Positions 46,248-58,027 of a stretch of DNA of 64,000 nucleotides are shown here, piece after piece (the stretch's first letter is position 1; each line of letters opens with the position of its first letter). Both the position numbers and the translations under genes were made by a program. Origin of the DNA: Lineus longissimus (Eukaryota; Nemertea; Pilidiophora; Heteronemertea; Lineidae); NCBI RefSeq assembly GCF_910592395.1, contig NC_088312.1, forward strand, positions 20,591,292 to 20,655,291, in the 5' to 3' direction. The notes beneath the pieces are model-generated. The model was not told the DNA's origin and did not search any database. It worked only from the letters and a program-made list of their open reading frames with translations.

Positions 46248-49200
46248 ATGTCGCAACCACGTGTTATCCTTTGGGCTCACCCCCGGTCAAGGTCCACGGC
46301 CTTTTACCGTTCGATGTGGACGGTGGATAATATCAAGGTAGGCTCATATCAAAATGGAGTGGTTCCGTCACTCACGAAAAATGATATGGTTTTTTGTAAG
46401 GCATTGCAGATATCCATGTACAGGTAGCTGCACTACAGCTATTTTTATTGAATTAGAACAATCATTAAATCGACCGCCCTGGATTCGACCGCCCAGGATT
46501 CGCCCTGGTAACCCCCTGATAAGACAGTAGGCCATTGTGACAAAATTGTAGAAAGTAGAACCCCTATTTTGCATAGGTGGTTAATACCTAAGTCAATATG
46601 ATCAATATGATTAGGTAATGCTGTTTACCATGGTTATAGGCTTGCTAGGCCTAGGCCCTATAGTGTTTTAGTTATGTTGACAGAGGCCGAGCGTGCAGAC
46701 CTTTGGCTGTGTTAGACCAGACAGGGATCTGGCTGTATTTTCTGATAAAAAAGACCTGGGACCACGTAAGTAACGTCGGAATTTCCCATTTTCGGTCGGT
46801 TATTTCGCATTTCGTAGATAGGTGTCTTGTAACAGTTTGATTAAGACTTGGTTTGTTCTCTTATACAGCTTGTTCACCACCACAAAACCAACGTCCGCGT
46901 GGAATACTCTGAAACTCACGGACACGATATATGTACTGGAATCGAGGCATTATAGGAACTTATTCGTGGAAGAACCGTTAAAGCTCGTGCACTGTGTTTG
47001 TTAACCCTAACTGTTGTATACTTGTTTCAATATATGTTTAAAATGAAGACAAAGTTTTCCCTTGATCAATGAACGCCGCATCTTGCGCCCAAGTTTGCCA
47101 CAGCCTGCGAGACAAAAGGTAATATCTGATATCATTTTAGCCAGAACCTGAAATCCTAAACCAATTAGAACTCCATCTAAATGGAGTGAGTGCCGATTTA
47201 AAACCTGGGAGGGAGTTGTTCTCTAGAAAACAAGAACAACTTCCCACCCTTGAAATTGCCATTCACTTTGTTTTGAAAAACATTTAATTGCTTTTATATT
47301 TCAAGTTCTAGCCAAAATGGTGATACAAAAATAGGGTTTACAAATCATTAAATTTTGAAAATTCGAAAATATTCGTCTTTTATAGGACTTTTTCGGTGAT
47401 TGGTTGCTAATGAGGCATTACCCAAATAATTAAAGCGTATATTCGTTTCCCGCAGTCATTGCATATACTGTTGTAGACTTCAGTGTGGTTCTTATTTCGG
47501 AACAAACTATAGCTGACTTGATTGGTGCTGTCACCTATACTAAGTTTGTAACTTGTAGTAATACATGCTTGCTTATGTGTAGTATGAATAAATAAAGTGA
47601 CTCAGCAAAAGGAACCCATGTTGTCCAGTCTCTTTGAATTCGCTCCGACAATATCAAGCTGGAGTCCGCAAAATATACATCGTACTAGCATTGCACCCGT
47701 AGCGCAGGCAGGTTCAAATGGGCTATACCTTGAATAGATTGAATTGCAATGAAAATCTAATGTCGGCCTCCAAATGGCTCGAACCAATACTTGACTTGCC
47801 AAACTCAGAAATGCAGCGCCACTCGCGGACAAAGATAGAACAACTCGACATTTTTTTCACCGGTTTTCGCTGCGCATGCGTATGAACGTCGTTTTCTGTC
47901 CGTTTTTATGGCGTTGATCACAAGGTCCAAGGTAAACTGGTTATAACTGTGGTACGTCTGTTTCTTAACACGTAATAGTTATCAGATTGCTAAATTATCT
48001 TAAATCATGAGCCTTAAAGAACTTTTTGAACTCTCAAAAACTTACAGAAAACAAGTTCAGATTGCCGCCATTATTAGTTTCCGGATGGCTGGTACGCATG
48101 CGCAGCGAAAACCGGTGAAAAAAATGTCGAGTTGTTCTATCTTTGTCCACGAGTGGCGCTGCATTTCTGAGTTTGGCAAGTCAAGTATTGCACTATCAGT
48201 CACTACCATAACTTTAAAATGCGTGCTCCTCCTACATGTAGCAAGGTCTCGGGCAAGGCACTTACTCGACAGGCAAGCTAGAAGTTCAGCACTGTGAGCA
48301 GTTCCTTGATAAGGCCATGCCAAGTTCAGAGTGCCTCTTGTGGTGAGCACATAAACAGACCATGGTAACCTTCATTTGAAAATCCCTTCATAATCAAGGG
48401 CTAGCTCTGGCTAACACAGCACACATAGACAATAGCCCACCAATTTGACCCCAGCTCCTTACTGCGGGAAAACCCAAGTCAAGCAACCAAAAGTACCAAA
48501 AATACATTTTTGTTTACATTTGAACTGGACACATACGTTTGTTTACAATTTCTTTCCCCGCGAAATCTCGAAGATCAGGTGACCTGCAATCGTGGATTGA
48601 AAATAACATTAACCTTGGTTCAGCAGGTCAACAGGTACAGGCTGTTCCAATCATCCCCCTACAGCCAGCTGTTCAACAGGTAGTGTTATTCACCCCACAG
48701 GGAGTGCAGGTAATTGATTAATCTCTGCATAACTAAACAGCAATGTCCCTCTACGGCAGCCCTGTGCTGGATTTGGCTCACCCCCAAATACAGCGTGTTT
48801 ACACTGCGTGGAGGAAGTGTGTGCGTAGGGTTCTCGGTATTTCACCCAGAACCCACAATAACCTTATTCCCGCTATCATTGATGATTATGACATCATGAT
48901 AACCCTTGAAAAGCTCCTCATTAACTTTATATCTAACTAGCATTGTACCCGTGGCGCAGGCAGGTTCAAATGGGCTATACCTTGAATAGATTGAATTGCA
49001 ATGAAAATATAATGCAATATCAAAGGAGCAATATCGAATAGACAAATTAAACCAACCATTTGTCCACAGACTCGGACCCTGTGGCGTGCTGTATGCGTGC
49101 ATATAAAAGTAAATCAATTGGTCCGAATGAGATGATGAGGCAATGTGAATATACCTCGTTCCTTAGTCAGCAATATGCCCCTTTTTATACGGAGATGAAG

Positions 49201-52200
49201 GAGAACCCAGATAGGCCTTCACATGTCGGCCTCCAAATGGCTCGGACCAATTGCACTATCACTACTAAAACTTTAAAATGCGTGCTCCTCCTACATGTAG
49301 CATGATCTCGGGCAAGGCACTTAGTCGACAGGCAAGCTAGAAGTTCAGCACCGTGAGCAGCTCCTTGATAAGGCCATGCCAAGTTCAGAGTGCCTCTTCA
49401 GATACATCAAGTTTTGAAAGCTGTGGTGAGCACATTAACATACCATTGTAACCTTTAATTTGAAAATCCCTTCATAATCAAGGGCTAGCTCTGGCTATAC
49501 AGTACCAATATTCGATAGACCATCAATTTGACCCCAGCTCCTTACTGCGGGAAAACCCAAGTCCAGCAACCAAAAGTATCAAAATACATTTTTGTTTACA
49601 TTTGAACTGCACACATGCGTTTGTTTACAATTTCTTTCCCGCGAAATCTCGAAGATCAGGTGACCTACAATCGTGGATTGAAAATAACATTAACCTTGGT
49701 TCAGCAGGTCAACACGTGTACAGGTTGTTCCAATCATCCCCCTACAGCCAGCCGTTCAACAGGTAGTGTTAGTCACCCCACAGGGAGTGCAGGTGATTCA
49801 TTAATCCCCTGCATAACTGAACAGCAAAGGCTTGGCTTCCGTGAGTGATAAGGAGAATTGACCGTGTCCGATTAAAAATCCCTCATTACTGCTCCGCTGA
49901 AGTAAATTTCCGAAAATAAACATGACGTTGCATCAGGATAACATATCACCTGCAAACGTGCAAAATTTCGAGACGAAACACGACCCCCAAATGGCACTTT
50001 AGCGAGCCGCCTTATAGTATTATGATATAGATTCTACTCAATCTTCAAATTCACTCCTCAACATGTGCACACAGATGGTACTGGCGGGCAGCACATCGTC
50101 TGTTGGCAAGTCCTTGACTGTAATTAGTGCAAGGCACCGTGTACCAAGAATGGATCTGATAAGGAGAGGGTGTCTTACAAAGTCATGGAAAATCCCATCG
50201 TCATTTCTGTGTACTCAGATTCAAGAGTTGCTTCACATGAGGGACTCGGGTGATGGATTCTTAGCAACCGAGGAGATCAATGAGATATTAGACTATTTAT
50301 GTACATCTTAGGTGACTTCCTCGGTTGATGGGATTCTACCGCTGGAGTGCCTCATGTACAACTAAATTATATGTCCTCATTTTGTATCGATATTTTGTCA
50401 AACTTGTTACAGCACTGTATATATTTCAACACCATGCACTTCTGATTGTACCTAGTACGAAAAATAAACATATATATATATAATGGCTTGGCTTCTGTGA
50501 GTGGTAAGGAGAATTGACAGTGTCCGATTAAAAAATCCCTCATTACTGCTCCGCTGAAGTAAATTTCCGAAAATAAACATGACGTTGCATCAGGATAACA
50601 TACCACCTGCAAACGTGCAAAATTTCGAGACGAAACACTACCCCCAAATGGCACTTTATCGAGCCGCCTTATAGTATTATGATATAGATATACATTATCT
50701 AGATGAGACTCCCGACGAGCACGTTGATTTTTGTCCAGACTAGGTTGGATTCAGAAACAGTCACAAAAACAAGCCTTTATGTTTTAATTTTGTTCTGATA
50801 ATATATATTTTGTTAGCAATATTATCAAGGGTCACATCATTGCGAAGGGCGTGTAATTGCTCCGATTTAATGACAAATTTGATAGCACTCTGGCAGTCCA
50901 TCCTTGATGATTCAGCAATCACTGTGTTTCTCATTTCACATTTTCACACATACTTTATTTAGTAGCATGCTTTTTATCGCTCGACAAAGCTTTGAAATTG
51001 GGATACCTTCATTTGTAAACAAGGCTTCTATTTAATTACGGATTTCATCGATTGGCTGAAAATCTGCCCTCATTGCAACAACAGTTTTGCGCGGAGTACG
51101 TAGACTCCGTTGGACTATTAAGTAATCTTTCGGCTTACTGGACTTTGCGCAACGAAACGAAACGAGCGAAATGGGGGAGCGACCATTATGTTTTACCCCG
51201 GTACGTCAAGTTCGATACATGATGTCAGTCACCAGTATGGATGTGTTTTCCATTATGAATACGTGTTTTTTTAAATCAAAATCATGAATTTCCTTTCCAT
51301 TAGAAGAAAACGATGACGACGTTTCAGTTTAGGAGCCTAAGTTTTGTGGTCCCAATGTCCAAATTAACCCCTCGTTGGCTGAAAAGTCGATTCGATCACC
51401 GGTCACAAATGGTCGAAAATGACCCCCAAAACTTCAGACCCCCAACCTGGTAATTATCACGGTCAGCCCACAACAAAATTTCTATGGTTTGAAGATCTAA
51501 CCATGGAGGTATATATAATTATTTATACCTCCATGATCTAACCCTGGGCTGTATTATCTGCCGGAAGTTGATTTTCATCGGCACGTCTGGGAAAAATCTA
51601 TGGGGCGCTAAACTTGACCAATTCAACTTTTTGATGCATTAGCAATTTGATAATAAATGTAGTGTGTACCCGTAACCGCTTGAGGTCTGGACTTAAAACT
51701 TTGTTTACAAATTAATTTCGTTTCAAAATTATTCTTTGTTTGGCACCAGGGGGCGTAATGCAAAAAAACATGAAACAGACGATACGGCCCGTAGTTTTTT
51801 TGATACGAATCGTTTCCTGTATGGCCGTTACAAGCCGTTTTCTGAATATGATGTGAACCTGTTTACCGTTCAATGCTTCTCCCTGTGACGCTGTATCCGC
51901 AAATGTTCAATGAAAAAAATGCTGATAATGACTTACACAGCTTGTTCACATTGTAAACATAGTGGTACCCGGGTTAACTGTCTTTGCGTTTGGCCTAATT
52001 TTACAACGATTACTCCCCATGTAACCACGATCTAGGATGGACAGGCTGTGTATTATGAATAGGAAAAGTCACCTAGGGACCGTTGCGTAGAATACTTTTT
52101 TGGCGAAATATTGCGCAAAGTCCAGGAAGCCTAATCTTTCTACCTCCAGATCACCCGAGAGCCATTCAAAGCAGCATATTTGTTTGGGAGCGAGCGAGTA

Positions 52201-54003
52201 AGCAAGAGATATCTGATTAAACCTGTCGAAGATGGCGCCAGCTTCCTGGAAGTCAAAAACATGATAGAGCGCGCAGGGGAGGACAACCCAGGTAATCAAC
52301 TCCGGCCAATGGGGACTTGTTTCAGGAATATTTTTAGCGCGCGATTACCAGAACTCACTCCAGTGCTGCAAGTTCTGGGCCGCATTTTTGTCAGGATGTG
52401 GTTTGACAATTATTGCCTCGGTGAAGGGGCCAATGTCATTCTATTTCGGCCAATAGATATTACGCAGTATTTGTCCCTATTTTATGATATCTACAAATGT
52501 ACCTTGTTTTCAGATGCCTCGTGTATCTTTTACAAGGATCTAGCCTACTACCTTCACAACAGACTGGATACCCCTGAGTTTATCCCTAAAGGCTATGTAC
52601 ATGCGTTCCTCATCCGAAATCCAAGAGACGCCATCATGTCAATGCACGATGGTAACATGCGTAGCAGCGAAGAAAACAAAGACTTATCATATGGTAGGCG
52701 AGGCCATTAGTAAAAATGTATTGATAACGCATTGAGACCATTCAGGGGCAAATAGTCCGGTTTAGCCTTGAGGGTCCCTGCTTGCCACTATCCGCCGCCA
52801 CTTGTGATATCACACAAAATGCTAATCTCTGCCGATGAGTGTTGCGGAGACAAGACCACCATTGATTTTTAAACCTTTTGGCAGCTAAATTGTCAATGTT
52901 TGACCGCGTCGCATCAAATACTGCGTGGCGTTGTGAATCTGAAATTTTGATATGATATTCCGGACAGTCGGGCAAGTAAAGGGTGAAAAGTAAACTGGTA
53001 GTTGACCACGGAAATTTTTTGATAATCGACAAATTGGACAGACGTTGGTATTTTTCATAAATATCTTTTCAATACCTCTTCAAATATGCACTCGGAACCT
53101 CCAACCTATGAATTTTCAATAGTGGTCTTGTCTCTGCGAAGCAGTTTTGCTGGGCAGTGGACATTGTTGTGAATTTGAGGCAGGCCGACTGTTACACCAA
53201 GTTCTAGTGTATTGTTCATTGCAGTTTAATGATTTTTCAATTCTCCTGTTTGGAGAAGTCACTGCCCTCATGGAAGCCATTTTTGTATGAAAAAACACAT
53301 CTCATGCCCAAGTTGTCCCTCTTGATCAAAATGTTCTTTCTCATTTTTTATTTGACAGAGAAACATTTGTGAATCATTTTATCCTCTATTTTATGTAGAT
53401 GAGGCCTCTTTCTATCGAGATGAAGTCGGACTGGAACACCTGTGGCAACTTTACACGCTGATGACCGAACAACTGGGAGAAAAGAATATCCTCATTATGG
53501 ATGCTGATGATCTCTTGAACCACCCAGGTACAGTGCATTCACCCTGGGGAATCCGCTGCAGTCTCCCCAAGCATGCCTCACCTCTCCGAGTAATGGCCGA
53601 CCATCTCTTCGAGCAAATCCAGCCCCGGTTGTGGAAGATGCTCGGAGAACTTTACACAGCGAACATTCAAGAGCGCCACACCGGCCTTTAATTAGTTGTT
53701 TCACAACTTATGTAATTCTCTTTTACAGAGTCTGTCCTTCGAGAATTCTGCCGTCGTACGGGCATACCGTTCAGCAAGAGGATGGTGGAATGGGGTGAAA
53801 CCCCTGAACACATTAGGACCTACTCTGAGTCGGATTACATGCGTTCATGGATAGAACCTGCACTGAAATCAACGGGCTTTAAAAGGTTCAAACAGCAGGA
53901 GAGAAACTTGGATGACTATCCCGACGAAGTCAAGAACGAGATTGACCGTAGCCTTCCATTTTACAAAAAACTCTATGCGCTAAGATATGTACCTTGTCAA
54001 TGA
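46248..54003 (+). CDS. Sulfotransferase-like protein, right palindrome copy
   Basis: Five exons join in phase: 46248-46337, 52150-52291, 52514-52693, 53399-53527 and 53729-54003 (TGA), giving 271 residues with GT-AG introns. Exon 1 encodes MSQPRVILWAHPRSRSTAFY, with the intact 5'-phosphosulfate loop PRSRSTAF (12-19). REPFKAAYLFGSERVSKRYL, FYKDLAYYL and FLIRNPRDAIMS (Arg112, Ser120) match the animal P-loop sulfotransferase-like family. Exon 4 carries ILIMDADDLLNHP and exon 5 GIPFSKRMVEWG. The predicted role is sulfuryl transfer from PAPS to an unknown acceptor in the cytosol, as no signal peptide is seen. The exon lengths equal those of the left copy exactly. Intron 1 (5.8 kb) contains a nest of transposons. 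Head to head with the left copy, start codons 3.6 kb apart. All key residues are present, so this copy is the likelier functional one. Confidence 0.87.
46533..47106. mobile_element. About 573-base TIR insertion in the right arm
   Basis: The left arm reads through this site without interruption (GCAGGCCTACTG at about 42380). The inserted segment has imperfect terminal inverted repeats, TGTGACAAAATTG near the left end and its near complement CAAGTTTGCCACA at the right. GCC lies on both sides, a possible 3-bp duplication. No coding capacity recognised. Confidence 0.6.
47469..47672. mobile_element. 204-base insertion flanked by ATATAC
   Basis: Absent from the left arm. The direct repeat ATATAC lies at 47463-47468 and 47673-47678, while the left arm has one copy. 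The segment contains AATAAATAAAG but no poly-A tail, so it may be a SINE-like or other short element. Class not assigned. Confidence 0.6.
48745..50485 (+). mobile_element. 3' fragment of a second non-LTR retrotransposon, split by a Helitron
   Basis: The first part (48745-48936) encodes YTAWRKCVRRVLGISPRTHN, a motif typical of the C-terminal region of LINE reverse transcriptase proteins. The second part (50032-50311) encodes the protein end (IQELLHMRDS...EILDYLCTS). The Helitron at 48937-50031 separates them, and both parts are in one frame when it is left out. A short 3' UTR ends in an AT microsatellite. It is absent from the left arm and 5'-truncated. Clade not assigned. Confidence 0.75.
48937..50031 (-). 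mobile_element. Nested Helitron inserted in the LINE fragment
   Basis: On the minus strand it starts TCTATATCATAATAC after an A (complement of 50032) and ends CTAG (48937-48940) before a T. It is a diverged 1,095-base relative of the outer Helitron. Exact A|T insertion is confirmed because the LINE reading frame continues across the junction. It lacks the 397-base foldback element. Confidence 0.85.
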
Positions 54004-54189
54004 AATGTATCCTAACTCGAATGGCCGCCAATCGGAGTGTACTGGCGATATCCAAGTATACACTGCCGATTTAGCGGCGGAATGCGTCAATCCTGTGGGA
54101 TACCGACGCAAAACGCCGATAAATCGTAGCTTCATACATGTACCTCGTCAATGAAATACACAATGTACATGTATAGTTGACTCGAATGG

Positions 54190-55648
54190 GGCTCCCTAAT
54201 CAGAGTTCCAAGTTCCATGAAGTTCCAAGTTCCAAGTTCCAAGTTCCAAGGGGCCATCTCAGAAATGCATTCAATGCCAAAATTCATGATTTCTCGATAA
54301 ATTTAATGTAGGTGGCGGTATCATTTGAAGGGGTCTCTGACCGGGAGTTGATGAATGGGGATCAATGAGTGGGGCAAAGAGTAAATGATGCTACATAACA
54401 ACTTCACTATAGGGTCGAAATATGATAAATAGGAATGAATATTTGTTTACAAATAAACTCACCGATATCTTTCCTCAGTTTCCTTCAAGTATGCTGGGTA
54501 AAATGTATCCGCTCCCAGTTGCAATCCTCAACTCAACAACATTGACAAGAGAATAAATCTTGCCTTTATTTATGCCTTACAAATACATCTTAGAATTATA
54601 ACTATTATATAAGATTTAATTAAACCCTTTCCACCTGTCTTTGATGAACAGGAAGTTTCAATTTTGTCACTACAACTGCTTATAAACATGCTCTTTGATG
54701 GTAAAGGAATCTGCAAATAAGCTGTCAAGATTGATTGATGAGTAAGGAAGCCTGAATTAAGTCCAGGCCTTGTTTCTGTACCCAAACTCAGCAGGTGTTC
54801 AGATGCTTGCTAAGGCTGGCCCAAATTAATTGTCCGTTTGCAGTAACCCTACCAAAGGTATTCATACAGGGTAAGTGGGTTTTTCTTAATTTTCAGTGAT
54901 TTTAGCAAAACCATAGAAAAACTCCAAGATGCTAAAGAAAATTACTAAAATGCCAATAAATTCTTTTGGGTATGCATGATTTTGGTGGGTCGGTCGGCTT
55001 GACGGCAAACAAAAAACGAAATTGGGCCAGCCTAATAATGGGCCTGGCAGACATTGTCAGAGGAAGGATTGGGGTAATGGGATTGGGGGCGCATCCCTTC
55101 AAAAAGAACTTCTTTGTTCCCTCTCGGTGCAAACTCTGTGGAGAACACTGACCGTTCAGAATATGCATCACAAACAGAACGTCCACATTTTTGTAGCAAA
55201 ACGTGTGGGATACACGGACAGGGTTACCATCAGATATAAAGTTGTCACCCCTCTGTTGAATAGTATGGAGAACCCCCAAAATTAGCATCACAACAAACAT
55301 CCCCCCCGTTGCATGGTGTGGAGAACACTGACAAGGCTAAAAGCACATTGAAAAGAATTGCTGCCCCATCGCACTTCCATCACAAGGTAAATGTATTAAA
55401 GCGTCACCTATCGGAGGAAATCGCATGGTTTCCCTCTAACATTAACTCCCAGTGACAGACCCCTTTAAGCGATATGCATCACAAGGTAAATGTGGTCAAG
55501 CGCCACCTATCGAAGGACGTCTACAGCATTGTTTCCCTTTAATTTCCAAACATTAACGACTGACATTTCCGAAGCACCACCTAAATCATGTTGAGATGGC
55601 CCCCCTGGAACTTGGAACTTCATGGAACTTGGAACTCTGATTAGGGAC
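54190..55648. mobile_element. TIR element with heptamer arrays, right-arm copy
   Basis: Mirror copy of the element at 34370-35830, with the same CCCTAATCAGAGTTCC ends and AGTTCCA arrays. Differences from the left copy are small indels, for example near 55070 and 55310. Confidence 0.55.
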
Positions 55649-55925
55649 TCCCGACTCGAATAGCCGCCAACATAGCCGCCAACAAGAATATGCTGGCGGT
55701 ATACAAGTATACAAATGCGTTTTACCGGCGATGTGTGTTAATCCCGAAGGATATTTATGCACAACGCCGATAGAAAGGCATTACGGACCTGGACTTGTTC
55801 GATTTGATTTTCACATGAATACAGTCATGTACATTCTAAATAAAGGTGATTGGTGAGTTTAGAAAAGTGACGTTCACCTGCAGTTCATTTTTTGTCAGAT
55901 ATCATTGTTTTTGCCGGAGGCTGAC

Positions 55926-58027
55926 TTAGACCAATGATCCAGCCTGGTAAAACCACGCCCCTTCCTGTGAGATATTGTGATATGAGGGTGGTCGATCGCT
56001 CGTGTTGTAGACTCTGCTATAATTTAACCTTGCGTCAGGAACAATGACTTGGGACGAGACTGGGATTAGTATGGGAATTCCAAAAACTTTATGGAAGTGA
56101 CTACTTGGCAAGCCCGGCTTACCAAACAGCGACTTTTTCTTGTCCTGAATGGAGAGCCGAACTCATTAATATTAAAGTAAAATCTCCAGCTCGCCAAACA
56201 GGGTAGATTTTTTACCTGTTTGGCAAGCCCGGCTGGCCGAACAGGCTGGCTTTTTAGTGCTGTTTGGCAAGCGGCTCTCCAAACAGGACAAAAAAAGATG
56301 CCTGTTCGGCGAGCGACTTGCCAAATAGACCCGGCCAAACTTTATTTTACCCCACGAGCTGACGCAAATGTGAGATTTCGTCATGCTTGGCGGACTATCC
56401 TATGAATAAAACTCCAAAAGAAAATGCACTATTCGAAAGTCTATATAGTGACACATGCAAATGGCAATCATAAAAAAATAACCTTGGTCTCATTAACTTG
56501 ATTAGGAACAGGGTACATGGCGAGTGCAGCTAGTTTCCCATGTTTACTTTCCACTTCTCATTTCATTAATGGTCAACGATTTTCTTTGGGACCATTTTGG
56601 AATTTATTCTTCTAAGTATTCTGATGCCCTATAAACTGAGAAAGCGTATTTTTGTGGGAAAGCAATTGAAGGGCAGCCTACTACTAAGTGACACGAAAAA
56701 GATTATATACTTTTGATTTCGAATTACTCCCAAAATTCGCGTAGTTTAAGATCAATACTTTTTGTTTCATCAGACAGGTTCCGCAGTACGAACGACGAAA
56801 GACGAGAAGGTCTACGGTGCTATCAGGTCCTGTGCGACATGTATATCATTTACGCGTCACTCCATTACTGCGTTCATTTGCCCTTGCCGGATTAGGCCAA
56901 TCGACACATGAAAGATGTTCCGTGGGGGTCGATGTTATCAAGATGTGCTCTGATAACCCTGTGATATGACAGTAGAACAATGGGAGTTTAGAGCTAGGTG
57001 TGAGCGGGCTTTGTTTGAAGACAAAAGACTGACCGTTTAGGCTCGGCCTGAATTCCTTTACTGCGAGGTGCAACCAAATGTAATGCCTTGTCTCGGCTTG
57101 ATACTAAGTAGCACATGGATCGGGCAAATCTAAAATAAGGCGTCGATTGAATAATTTACTTGTACGTACTTCGTATTGTAGATCTTTGTGAGGGTTTCGA
57201 AACCTGGCTAATATTTGATTTACGTTCTTGTTGTCAAGACTTAAACACCAATCTTTGCTAAATGAAGGCTGAAGTAAGCTCGTTTATTTCTCTAGGTCAG
57301 CCTAATTGCCGCGAAAATATCCTAATTTGTTGCCAGTTTATTTCACCGCCGGTACTTTCGGTAAATAAATTGCAGTTAGTTGTAATTAGTTTTCGATCAT
57401 AAGAGAAGGTCGTGACCGTCTAAAATTATCCTATAGGCCTAGTCTGGTAGCATTCTTTGTGTAGTTATGCTTGGTTTCAGAGGCATGTCCAATGGTAAGT
57501 GATATTTGATTATCAATTTTTATTCTTTAGCTTGAATTCTGTGCATAGCATGATCAGAAAGGTGCAGAGACAATGGGCAGCAGGTCCACAAAACTTACGA
57601 ACGACAAAGTAGGTGATATTAAGTTCATTTATGCGACAATCTTGAATCATCGTTTATACTTGTTGTAGGACAAATCGGGGAAATCTCAGAAAAAAAATTA
57701 AAATTCATTTACATACTTCGTACTCTGTCGTTCGTAGGTCTTGTTAACTCTGCCTCATGTATTCAGGACCGACCAGAGTAACCAGAACCAGGCCGGGGGT
57801 GTTGGGAGAGGGACCCGGGATAAAGATAAACTCCGACTGGCTATTTGCGAATAAATAGACATGCATTGTTGAACGAAATTATGACGGAGGGTCGCGGTAT
57901 ACCCAGCATGTTCATGAAGTATAAAGGGTGATTGCATGAAGGCTATCCTGGCGAAACTTCCTCTTCACTACTGACGAATATCAAGATATGCTTCCTTTAA
58001 TTCAACTTTCTTTGATTAGGGCCAAAT
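55926..58027. other. Non-coding region between the palindrome and the esterase gene
   Basis: It contains an array of small palindromes (56100-56345), an inverted copy of the 23.3 kb dispersed repeat (56920-57040) and no supported coding sequence. The promoter and any 5' UTR exon of the esterase gene should lie here but could not be placed. Confidence 0.5.
56100..56345. repeat. Array of imperfect palindromic units
   Basis: About five units with the pattern TTTGGCAAGC..GGCT..CCAAACAGG follow one another at spacings of 40-60 bases; each is partly self-complementary (for example CTGTTTGGCAAGC with GGCTCTCCAAACAG). It is an array of cruciform-capable units, origin unknown. Confidence 0.6.

Larger units (their letters stand above)
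47685..50688 (-). mobile_element. Non-autonomous Helitron, right arm, interrupted
   Basis: The mirror copy of 40749-42010. On the minus strand it starts TCTATATCATAATAC after an A (50688) and ends CTAG before a T (47685). It is enlarged to about 3.0 kb by a LINE fragment that itself contains another Helitron. The foldback element is at 47789-48186. Confidence 0.78.
46110..55925. repeat. Right arm of the 21.8 kb inverted repeat (palindrome)
   Basis: Near-identical reverse complement of 34108-43740. Arm-specific insertions are about 46533-47106, 47469-47672 and a LINE fragment with nested Helitron at about 48745-50485. It lacks the 1,412-base and 947-base insertions of the left arm. The inner end is a GTTTCTGTGTTTC minisatellite shared with the left arm. 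Confidence 0.9.
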
